A stretch of DNA of 21,496 nt from Scleroderma bovista (lineage: Eukaryota; Basidiomycota; Agaricomycetes; Boletales; Sclerodermataceae). The notes under the pieces were generated by a model. It was not told the DNA's origin, did no database searches, and saw only the letters and a program-made list of their open reading frames with translations. How positions within the stretch are numbered: position 1 is the stretch's first letter; each line of letters starts with the position of its first letter. The stretch lies in NCBI GenBank assembly GCA_037178675.1, contig JAYMGJ010000657.1, forward strand, positions 1 to 21,496. Reading direction: 5' to 3'. A program made the translations under genes and the position numbers. Of the stretch, positions 7,652-15,835 are shown piece after piece.

Positions 7652-10600
7652 GTGGCAATGGAAGCCTATCACTGTTGTGATCTGAAGGCTTGTCAGCTAG
7701 ATGGCTCTCAACAGTTCTCTATTCAGCTAAAGCCTGACGGCAGCTTTCGCGCAGTGTCAGTCGACGTTGCTCCCGACCTTTCCTCTGTCCCCGAGGCATA
7801 CCACGACTTTGCCGACGTCTTTAGCAAGGCGAAAGCATCGGTACTCGCGCCTCATCGGGAACATGACCTCAAGATAGAACTGGAAGAAGGAGCGCCATTA
7901 CCACCCGGAAGACTCTACTCTCTCTCCCCCGTCGAGCTCGAAACCCTTCGGGCATTCATCAACGAAAACCTTCGCTTTGGTTTCATCCGTCCGACCTCAT
8001 CCTCCCATGCAGCCCCTGTCCTCTTCGTAAAGAAGAAGGATGGCTCTCTCCGACTTTGCGTCGACTACCGAGGACTCAACAAAATATCAAAGAAGGATCG
8101 GTATCCCCTACCCCTCATCTCCGACCTACTCGACTCTCCGAGTCAAGCAAAGGTCTACACGAAAATTGATCTTCGACATGCTTACCACCTGGTTCGCATT
8201 GCCGAAGGTGATGAGTGGAAAACCGCCTTCAGGACTCGCTATGGCTCGTATGAGTGGCAGGTGATGCCCTTCAGTCTCACCAACGCCCCTGCAGCCTTTC
8301 AGCGGTTCGTCAACTCGGTCTTTGTGGACATGCTCGATGTCTGCATCGTAGTCTACCTCGACGACATCTTAGTCTACTCGGACAACATGGAGGACCATAC
8401 TGAACACGTTCGGGAAGTGCTTCGGCGACTTCGCCAGCACAAGCTTTACACCAAACCCGAAAAGTGTGAGTTCCATTTGGACTCGGTGGAGTACCTCAGG
8501 TACTTCCTCTCCCCCGACGGTTTGACGATGTTGCAGGACAAAGTCAAGACAATCTGCGATTGGCCCGAACCTCGCAAGGTGAAGGACATTCAGTCCTTCC
8601 TGGGCTTCGCGAACTTTTACCGTTGATTTATCTTCAATTACTCCGATATAGTGGTTCCCTTAACTTGGTTGACACGGAAAGATGCCCCCTGGGATTTCTC
8701 CGATGTCTGCCGACGGTCATTCAACCAACTCAAGAAGGCCTTCACCACAGCTCCCATCCTTACCCATTTCCAGCCAGGCGCCCAACTGACCGTCGAGACT
8801 GACGCTTCGGACTACGCGATCGCCGGTATCCTATCCATCACAGGTTCGGATGATGAGATACGACCGATTGCATTCTACTCTTGCACTCTAACGGTGCCCG
8901 AGCTGAACTACGATACACACGACAAGGAACTTCTCGCTATTTTCGAAGCATTCAAGGCCTGGCGTCATTATCTGGAGGGCCCTGCCTTCCCGATTGACGT
9001 CATGACCGACCACAAAAACTTGGAGTATTTCTCCACCTCTAAGGTTCTCACCCGTCGGCAAGCCCGATGGTCGGAATACCTCTCCTCTTTCAACCTGATC
9101 ATTCATTTCCGACCTGGTAAACTTGGTGCAAAGCCCGACGCCTTGACTAGACGCTGGGATGTCTACCCCAAAGAGGGGGATAGGGGCTTCACCCGAGTCA
9201 ATCCATAGAACCTCCGACCGGTGTTCACGGCTGAACAGCTCACCAATTCCCTTCGTGCGACATCCCTACACGCTCCAGTACTCAGAGCTAGTGCACTCAT
9301 GGACGTCGAGCGTCTCCACGCCGATATCCTAGCCAACCTCCCGACTGATCCCATCGCTAAAGCCCACCTCTCGGACACCTCGAATCCCCGATGGTCGACC
9401 GATGAGACTGGTTACCTACGTCTCGATGGCCGCATGTACGTCCCTGAGGCCGATGACTTACGTCTTCGTGTCCTCAGATACAAGCATGACCATCCCCTAT
9501 CGGGACACTTTGGTCAGAACCGCACTCTAGAGCTCATTCGTCGCGAATACACATGGCCAGGAATTTGTACCTACGTAAAAGACTACGTCAAGTCCTGCAC
9601 GGCCTGCGCCCGAGCTAAGATGCCACGTCACCGACCCTATGGGATGCTCAAGCAATTACCGGTCCCCGACCGACCATGGAACTCCATCTCAATGGATTTC
9701 ATCAAGCAACTCCCATCCTCATCCGGCTTCACAGCCATTCTGGTAGTCATTGACCGACTATCAAAGCAAGCCATATTCATCCCGACTCACGACACAATAA
9801 CGTCTCCCGAGCTCGCACAGCTCTTCCTACTACACGTCTTCGCTAAGCACGGCATCCCCGCACATGTAACATCTGACCGAGGCTCAGAATTCGTCTCGCA
9901 TTTCTTCCGATCACTCGGTAAGGCCCTAGATATGAAATTACATTTCACTTCAGGCTATCACCCAGAAGGTGACGGACAGACCGAGCAAGCTAACCAAACA
10001 CTCGAGCAATACCTCAGGATGTACTGCAACTACCAGCAGGACAATTGGTCGGACCTCTTACCTCTCGCCGAGTTCGCCTACAACAATGCCCCTAGCGCTA
10101 CGACTGGTGTATCACCGTTCTTCGCGAACAAAGGATACCACCCGAACCTCACTGTGCACCCCGAGCACGACCTCTCGTCAGCTCGGGCACGGGAATACGC
10201 AGTTGACTTAGAGTCACTGCATGAGTACCTACATGAAGAGATGGCTGCTGCCCAGAAAAGGTACCAAGGCCCTGCTGACACCAGAAGATCACCTGCACCC
10301 AATTTCAAAGTCGGTGATCAAGTATTTGTCAAAGCCAAGTACTTTAGGTCTACCCGACCGTCAAAGAAACTCTCCGAGAAGAATCTCGGCCCCTATCCAA
10401 TCATTGCCCAAGTCGGCACTTTATCATTCACAATCTGTCTCCCCGACTCTATGCGTACTGTCCATCCCATCTTCCACGTCTCACAGCTCGAACCAGCGAC
10501 ACCGAATACAATACCGAATCGGTCACAACCTCCACCATCTCCCATCGAAGTCGACGGCGAACCCGAGTTCGAGATCACCGAGATCCTCGACTCAAAGTTC

Positions 10601-10780
10601 GACCGACGTCGACGCCAATGCCCACTCCTCTACCTAGTTAGATGGGCTGGTTACGAAGGTACCAATGAAGAAACATCTTGGTTGATCGCGACCGAGCTCA
10701 GACACGCATCAGAACTTGTGGCCGACTACCACAAAGCCTACCCGACTAAGCCAGGCCCCTTAGAAAGCCTCTCACGCTAA
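7652..10780 (+). pseudogene. pol: Element A pol (RT-RNase H-integrase-chromodomain), two in-frame stops
   Basis: One reading frame continues across two nonsense codons, TGA at 8624-8626 (FYR|FIF, where element B has Arg) and TAG at 9206-9208 (VNP|NLR, where B has Gln). Domains in order: pre-RT linker with [14 protein letters not shown]; reverse transcriptase with [33 protein letters not shown] and YLDD at 8354-8365; RNase H with VETDASDYAIAGIL, DKELLAIFEAF and TDHKNLEYF; integrase zinc domain (GHFGQNRTLELIRREYTW, then CTAC); integrase core with SMDFIKQLP, TSDRG and GQTEQANQ as the D, D, E positions; the GPY/F module (KKLSEKNLGPY); and a C-terminal chromodomain (FEITEILDSKFD, LVRWAGYEGTNEETSW). 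The protease is absent and the beginning is not native, because upstream sequence belongs to another locus. Catalytic residues of RT and integrase remain. The stops fit C-to-T changes. Confidence 0.9.
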
Positions 10781-10872
10781 GTCGTTCAAGTCACCGAACA
10801 AAGTCTATTTAAAGTGTACAAGACAAAGTAAAAGAAAAAGGAAAACTAAATACAATTACATGTACAGTCCGA

Positions 10873-11934
10873 CTACTCGGACTCGCCTTCTCCGTCTTTG
10901 TCCCCCGACTCTTCGCCTTCCCTGTCCGTCTCGTCCGACTCTTGCTGCTCCTTGCTCTCCTCGGGCATCGCCTTGCCCTTGCCCTTCGGGTCCTTAGCGT
11001 CGGCCACCCTCTTCGTCTCCCATGCGACCCCTTCCACCTTTCGACCAAGCTTCACCAGCTCTCTGGTGTTGCGGTCAATCGCCGCAATGATTTCCCCGAG
11101 TCGGCGGTCTAGGACCAGCGCGACTGGGTCTGGTCGACTCGATGGCCCAGCCACCGAGAATCCTCCCATTGCCGCCTCGATCTCCTCCGTACTCACGGCC
11201 TCGGTGATCGTTTTCTTCATCCGCTTCCTCTTCTCGCCTCCTCTCGGCGACGTTTCCACCTCCACCACCTTCTCACTCTGTTTTCTCTTCTCTCCGCTCG
11301 CCGACCGTTCCAACACCGACGTCGACACGTTGAAGGTACACTTTACCTTAGATCGTTGACACCGACCGCACGTCGGTGTGCGCGCTCCGTCGGCCAGCTC
11401 GCACCCACTGCTGTCGCCGCTCCGCCTGCATCGGTCACAAGGGGGCTTGAACCCCAGAATGCCCATGTTGGAACGAGCAGTGACTTGGCGAGGCTAACCA
11501 AATAATAAGTCAGCGAAATCAAATAAAATTATTAATCGACCACGCACCTTGGGCTTTCCCCCCAATCGCGCCCGCATCTCCTCCCCAGCCGCCAGCGACG
11601 CGGCCTTCTCCTTCGCCCTCACCTCCGCCTCAGCCTTGCGCCTTGCCTCGAAGTCAGCCCATGCTTTCGCCTCGGCGACCTTCTTCACCTGCTCCTCGGC
11701 CTTCCGCTTCTCCTTGGCAACTCTCCTCGCCTCCTCCTCAGCCTTCTTCTTTGCAGCCTCTTCTGCCAACCTCTTCGCCTCTTGCTCGGCCGCCTGTTTC
11801 ATCAAACGTTCCCATCGCCGACGTGACTGCTTGTCGAACTTGGTGATCTGGACTTGTATCGAGTCGGTCGGTTTCCCTTCCAACTCGGGCAAAGCGGCGC
11901 GCGTCCAATCGGTGTTGTTGTTGCCAGCGGACAT
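10873..11934 (-). CDS. Element A antisense accessory gene: coiled-coil, Zn2Cys6-like protein
   Basis: Exon 1 (11934-11548) and exon 2 (11493-10873) are joined by a 54-nt intron (11547-11494) with GTGCGT donor, GCTGAC branch-like site and TTAG acceptor, phase 0, giving 335 residues. The N-terminus has TDWTRA. Residues about 40-125 are Ala/Glu/Lys/Arg-rich and look like a long coiled coil. Six cysteines at 148, 151, 160, 171, 174 and 181 form C-x2-C-x8-C-x10-C-x2-C-x6-C, close to fungal Zn2Cys6 DNA-binding clusters. TSPRGGEKRKRMKK follows, then an amphipathic segment (LDRRLGEIIAAIDRNTREL) and an acidic, hydrophilic tail. It lies tail-to-tail with pol, 92 bp from its stop, and its start faces the polypurine tract. 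The frame is fully open although pol is broken. Element B has a homologue in the same place and orientation. I do not know a described function. Sequence-specific DNA binding is inferred from the cysteine pattern. Confidence 0.8.
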
Positions 11935-11996
11935 GGTTAATCAAGTAAGATATGAAAGAAGAGGATTTGTTGGGCTACCGTCACTGAAGGCCAGTC

Positions 11997-12003
11997 TTAT
12001 ATA
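11997..12003 (-). promoter_or_regulatory. TATA box of element A accessory gene
   Basis: TATATAA on the minus strand lies 62 bp upstream of the accessory ATG and inside the element, so the gene probably has its own RNA polymerase II promoter independent of the LTR. Element B has TATAAGA at the equivalent place. Confidence 0.6.
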
Positions 12004-12014
12004 CACCCTAACCA

Positions 12015-12036
12015 ATTTTCAAACCCAGACAATGGC
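12015..12036 (-). promoter_or_regulatory. Conserved block upstream of element A accessory TATA box
   Basis: The core CCATTGTCTG on the minus strand is followed by RGT and GAAAW-like bases. The same block occurs at 14458-14479 in element B, 7-11 bp before its TATA box. It stands out because much of the surrounding non-coding sequence differs between the elements. It could be an upstream activating site. Confidence 0.45.
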
Positions 12037-12086
12037 CGCACACACTCGGTGTGGAATACGCATTGCAGCCTCGTGGGCTCGGCCCT

Positions 12087-12099
12087 AAGAGGGGGATAC
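12087..12099 (+). promoter_or_regulatory. Polypurine tract of element A
   Basis: AAGAGGGGGATAC immediately precedes the TG that starts the 3' LTR, the expected position for the plus-strand DNA primer. The identical sequence precedes the element B 3' LTR on the other strand. Confidence 0.8.
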
Positions 12100-12712
12100 T
12101 GTCACGACCATGACATCCGATCACCCTGTACCCTATTGTCCGATCGCGTCCACGCGTTCGCCGCCTGTTTTATTGTATGTACTCCCTTTTCCGTTTCTCT
12201 CTATCTGTCCTGTATCGCCACCGATCGGTGAGCGTGTTGTCCATTCTGTCTCCCTGTATGATTACCTAATATGTTTCCTTTCTTGTTTCCGGTTACTATA
12301 CATTCCCATCCCATTGCATTACTAATACGATACTCATTGGTAATCCGGTTATCGCACTTACCGTACTTACTCAGCGCGACTGCGCTCGTCATTCGTCGGT
12401 AATCCCGACTTCCCGTACATCGCCTCATCCGTTCCACTCAGTATAAATACCTAGATACTCGGTCTGTTGTAGTTCAGTTCGAATATCGAATATGATACTT
12501 CTCATCTGTTCTCCCTTCGCACTCTCCGTCTCTGTCTCGTGCAAGCGGTCGTAGACCGTTTACCCTCGGACTCTCCGTCAGACCCTCAGTCGGCCTTCCT
12601 ATCATTCGGGAAGCATGACTACGCTACGTAGCATCTCGGTCTTACTGCTAGACCAACCCCTGACCCCCTGACCCCTCGTAGAGATCAGATCGGTGAAGAA
12701 CCGGTCTTGACA
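12100..12712 (+). repeat. 3' LTR of element A (613 bp)
   Basis: It begins TGTCACGACC right after the polypurine tract and ends GGTCTTGACA, so the termini are TGTCA/TGACA inverted repeats. A TATA box lies at 12442. The 5' partner is lost, so the right border rests on the inverted terminus and the change of sequence character after 12712. Confidence 0.72.
12442..12449 (+). promoter_or_regulatory. LTR promoter TATA box of element A
   Basis: TATAAATA lies inside the LTR at about 340 bp from its start, a plausible U3 promoter. Element B LTRs have TATAAGT in a similar context. Confidence 0.5.
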
Positions 12713-12902
12713 GGGGCTATGTGACAATACATAGTCTTGGTAGCATATATAGCAACCTTGCTATGTTGAATATGTATTTACATGTCAGACTATGGCCACT
12801 ATGGTGTACTATAGAATCTGTGCCTGTAGCTACATTGACTATAGATTGGGGACTTGTCAATAGAGCTTTGAGTGCTACAGAGGCTACATAGTACTATATC
12901 GC
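12713..12902. repeat. AT-rich insertion of unknown type between element A LTR and Copia fragment
   Basis: About 190 bp separate the LTR end from the point where the Copia integrase frame loses its family pattern (after KTHGD). The left end has a perfect hairpin, CTATGT and ACATAG around six bases. The two ends show an imperfect inverted similarity (roughly 12 of 17 bases by eye). It could be a small MITE-like element or leftover flanking DNA. There is no coding sign. Confidence 0.3.
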
Positions 12903-13767
12903 CATGTGTTTTGTTCCTGATGTATACAAATGCTCCACAGCCAAACACACGTAGGTGGTTGATGTTAGGCATCTCCCCCTTAAGCATTTCATGGGGGGTG
13001 CGCCATCGCAGGCGAGCTACCGGAGTACGGTTGTAGATGTGGGTTGCGTGAGCGAACGCAAATTCCCACCAGGAGTCAGGGATGCAGGCTTGATGCTGCA
13101 TAGACTCAGCTTTATCCATGAGGGTGCGCCCTAAACGCTCGGCGCGGCCATTCTGCATGGGGGTTCTTGGAGCACTTTGATATATTTTAATTCCTTTTTC
13201 AAGGAGTGCTCAATCAAACAGATCAGATTTATACTCTCCGCCAGCATCGGACATCCATCCAACGACGTGCGTATCATGTTGGATGCGCACCATTTCGAGG
13301 AAATCTTTGGCAGCCATAATCGCTGCAGCTTTGGAGCGAAGAGGCATAGTCCAGGCATGAGAAGTATAGTCGTCATAGAAGGTGATAACATATTTAAACT
13401 TCCGGTATGACATAACCAGGAAGAATTTGAGATCAGAGTGCACTAGCTCGAAGGGCTTAGAAGCACGTCTTTCGTTCTCTGGGAAAGCTTGATTGGGCAT
13501 CTTGCCAAGAGCACATCCAGGGCAAACACAATCCTCAGTTGGAAAGTGGATCTCTGGAAAGCGCTGCATATGCTTTTGCGCATGTCGGAGTACTTCCTTC
13601 AAGGGGTGCCCGAATCTCTGGTGCATAATGTTGTAATCAACTTTGCTCACGGAGGCGATATAGTTAGATCTCATTATCGGGATAGATCTAATCCCAAAAA
13701 TGATGTTGTGATCATCTTCTGGGTCTGGCCCAAACCATAGGCATTCTGCTTTATGGATGAGGCTAAT
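12903..13767 (-). pseudogene. Ty1/Copia integrase fragment (host of element B insertion)
   Basis: The minus-strand frame contains the GAG-pre-integrase zinc module (MHQRFGHPLKEV with CPGCALGKM), then the integrase core with HSDLKF (first Asp), SDAGGEYKSDLFD (second Asp) and APRTPMQNGRAER (catalytic Glu), followed by WWEFAFAHATHIYNRTP and INHLRVFGCGAFVYI, all typical of Copia pol. An in-frame TGA lies at 13212-13210, just after SDLFD. At the right end the frame runs directly into the LTR of element B at 13768, and at the left it ends near 12903. Gag and protease should lie to the right of element B, outside the window, and RT/RNase H are missing to the left. The orientation is the same as that of element B. 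Confidence 0.85.
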
Positions 13768-14376
13768 TGTCAAGTCCGGGTCTACTCCGGTAGGGGGTCC
13801 GGTCAAGTCTGGACGGAAACGGACGAAGGAGAAGGGCAGAGGGCTGGACAAGGGATTAGTCTGGCTGGAGTTGAGACCGATTGGATTCAACGACAAGGGG
13901 GTTGAGCGTTGATCCCTTGTGTAGGTTCCGGTCAAGGTGATAGAGTCGGAGACAGACAGGGACTGGAGTAGAGACTAAGTTGATTTCAGACTGAGGTATA
14001 CAGGATGGAGTACAGGGTACTTATACTATGGAGAACTAGGGACGAGTATTTACGGTGACAAGTAAACATCCTAAAGGGCGGACAAGGGACGACCGGAGTT
14101 GGGACTAGGTCAGGTCCGGTGAAAATAAGTAAGGTCCAGAGAAAATACTACAAGGTAGAAGATATAAACGGAGCACGGAGAACTCATGGTACTACAGGGT
14201 TGACGGAGAAGTGAAGTAATGACTGGATAGAGTCTAATGCAAAGGGTCGCACTTAGCAGAAGGGTATGTGCGTGTCCGGGACCGGAGTGATGCGCAGAGG
14301 TCCGGAGTTGAGCTGTAGTGCTGCGATGCGACCGGAGTAACCGGATAAGAGTCTGGAGTTGGACATGGTCTTGACA
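13768..14376 (-). repeat. 3' LTR of element B (609 bp)
   Basis: On the minus strand it starts TGTCAAGACC next to the polypurine tract and ends CCGGACTTGACA, with 7-bp inverted termini (TGTCAAG/CTTGACA). The part from 13768 to about 14190 matches 21065-21496. It is strikingly rich in the word TCCGG/CCGGA. The Copia frame resumes directly at 13767. Confidence 0.9.
14019..14025 (-). promoter_or_regulatory. TATA box in the 3' LTR of element B
   Basis: TATAAGT on the minus strand is conserved at 21329-21335 in the 5' LTR despite divergence around it. It is the likely U3 promoter TATA. Confidence 0.5.
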
Positions 14377-14389
14377 GTATCCCCCTCTT
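14377..14389 (-). promoter_or_regulatory. Polypurine tract of element B
   Basis: AAGAGGGGGATAC on the minus strand directly abuts the 3' LTR. About 35 bp including this tract are nearly identical to element A, more conserved than the adjoining LTR. Confidence 0.8.
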
Positions 14390-14457
14390 AGGGGCCAAAC
14401 CCATGAGGCCCGCCATGAGGCTGCTGTGTGGTTGCTTAGGACAATGCGGAGTCTGGA

Positions 14458-14479
14458 GTCCATTGTCTGAGTGCGAAAT
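14458..14479 (+). promoter_or_regulatory. Conserved block upstream of element B accessory TATA box
   Basis: CCATTGTCTG core shared with 12036-12015 of element A, ending 7 bp before the TATA box. It is a candidate control element for the antisense gene. Confidence 0.45.
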
Positions 14480-14486
14480 GGGGACC

Positions 14487-14493
14487 TATAAGA
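14487..14493 (+). promoter_or_regulatory. TATA box of element B accessory gene
   Basis: TATAAGA lies 50 bp upstream of the accessory ATG at 14544, with a pyrimidine-rich stretch between (TTTCTTACTCTCTCAG) as in many fungal core promoters. Confidence 0.55.
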
Positions 14494-14543
14494 ACAGACC
14501 GGTTTTTGGTTTCTACCCCCAACTTTCTTACTCTCTCAGTACC

Positions 14544-15659
14544 ATGTCTGCACCCACGCAAACTACTACCCCCACTGCCAGTATGTCCACGTCCACAGAC
14601 TGGACAAGAGCGAAGTCGGAGGAGCTCCGGGCTCTGACAGACGACAAGGACGACGTGGCGAACGTGAAGAGGGCGGAGAAGAGAAGGCGCAAGCAGGCGA
14701 AGGCGGAGGCGGAGGAACGAGCACGCCAGGAGCGTGAAGAGGCAGCGAGGCGGGCGCGCGAAGAGGCGGAGAGGAGAGCAAGGGCGGAGGCGGAGCGGAA
14801 GGCCAAGGAGGAGGCGGAGAAGAAGGCTTGTGAGGAGGTTGCGAAGCTCCAAGCAGAGCGCCAGAGCATTCTCAAGGAGAAGGCACGGCTGATGGCGGAG
14901 GACAAGCGCAAGGCGGAGGTGGCTGCGGGGAAACAGAAAGCAGGGGAGCCGGTGAAGAAGAGGGCGAGGGAGGAGCCGGTCGCTGGTTCCAGCGGCGTCC
15001 AGGTCGTTGACCTCCGGTAAGCATATATATATATTTTTCGCTTTTGCTGACTTCGCTAACCAAGTTGCGTGCGCTGCGCCAAGTTTGGGGTGCAGTGCGT
15101 GCAGGACCCGGAGAAGCCCAAACAGCGTGCCTGCAAAAGGTGCGCTGGTCTCAAGGAGAAGTGTGAGCGGGCGGAGGTCGAAACCGGAGGGTCTGGGTCC
15201 GGTGTGGACAAAGGCAAGGCCAAGGCCGTCACGACGTCGCCGCGAGGTGGTGAAAAAAGAAAGAAGGTCAAGAAGTCAGCGGTCATCGTCGTGGACGACG
15301 AGATCCAAGAGGTGGCGGGGCCATCGAAGGCCGGGTCCGGAGGGTCCGGGAACCAAGCGTTCCTGGACCGGATGGATCGGCTGGTGGAATCGATGGGGGA
15401 GCTCACTGGAGAGGTGCGCCGGATGAGGCAGGCACAGCACGCGGTGGCGCGATCCAACAACCAGGTGGGTCGCACCCTCGAGATGTTTCTCGAGGAGTGT
15501 CACTGGTTCAACGGGCCGCACAACAAGCCGGGGACGGATCCGGAGAGCGACGAGGAGGTGGATCCGGAGGAGATCGACCGGGAGGTAGAGGGCCTCGAAC
15601 AGGAGATGGAGGGGGCCGGCAACAAGTTACTGTCACACCATGCCCCTCCTCGCGTGTGA
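14544..15659 (+). CDS. Element B antisense accessory gene: coiled-coil, Zn2Cys6-like protein
   Basis: Exon 1 (14544-15016) and exon 2 (15065-15659) are joined by a 48-nt intron (15017-15064; GTAAGC donor, GCTGAC and CTAAC branch-like sites, AAG acceptor), giving 355 residues. The start is the ATG of MSAPTQ, chosen because element A also starts MSA shortly before TDWTRA. An upstream in-frame ATG at 14403 lies before the TATA box. Residues about 45-140 form a highly charged Ala/Glu/Arg/Lys heptad-like coiled coil. Cysteines at 159, 162, 169, 181, 184 and 191 give C-x2-C-x6-C-x11-C-x2-C-x6-C, matching Zn2Cys6 spacing. TSPRGGEKRKKVKK follows, then VVDDEIQEVAG, a helical segment (FLDRMDRLVESMGELTGEV) and an acidic region (DPESDEEVDPEEIDREVEG). 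It is convergent with pol, 176 bp between stops, and lies inside the element. No described function is known to me. DNA binding is inferred. A homologue sits in element A. Confidence 0.82.
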
Positions 15660-15835
15660 ACCAGTCCGGTCCGGACTTGTAAATAAAAAATGTAATTAGT
15701 ATTGCTTTGTTTATAAAGAACTGGACTAGAACTGAGAGTGAGTGATATTAAGAGTGAAATTGAAAACAGAGAGGAGAGACAGAGAGTGAGACAGATAGGG
15801 GAAACAGATAAAGGAAACAGAGAGCGAGAGTACTG
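15660..15835. other. Tail-to-tail spacer with GA-rich tract, element B
   Basis: It lies between the stop codons of the accessory gene and pol. The right two-thirds (about 15728-15830) is a purine-rich low-complexity stretch with repeated AGACAGAGAG-like words. It must contain the 3' ends of both convergent transcripts. Confidence 0.5.
15682..15687 (+). terminator. Poly(A) signal of element B accessory gene
   Basis: AATAAA occurs 22 bp after the accessory stop codon on the same strand, in AT-rich context, and is a plausible cleavage and polyadenylation signal. Confidence 0.5.

Larger units (their letters stand above)
7652..12712 (+). mobile_element. Element A: chromodomain Ty3/Gypsy retrotransposon (chromovirus), 5'-truncated
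   Basis: Plus-strand order is pol (RT, RNase H, integrase, chromodomain), an antisense accessory gene, a polypurine tract and the 3' LTR. The 5' LTR, gag and protease are missing. Pol is closely similar by eye to element B pol over its whole preserved length, and the downstream architecture is the same. Two nonsense codons in pol and the missing 5' end make it non-autonomous, though the accessory gene remains open. Confidence 0.88.

Noticed and set aside
13768..13935. Apparent N-terminal extension of the Copia integrase frame into PLSLNPIGLN-type sequence
   Set aside because: That part is the element B LTR read in frame by chance. The LTR terminus at 13768 marks the true break.
14403..14543. 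Longer N-terminus for the element B accessory protein from an upstream in-frame ATG
   Set aside because: The extension begins before the TATA box, overlaps the sequence conserved next to the polypurine tract and has no counterpart in element A.
15728..15830. Possible CRISPR-like or tandem repeat array
   Set aside because: The repeats are short, degenerate purine words without uniform spacers, in a eukaryotic setting.
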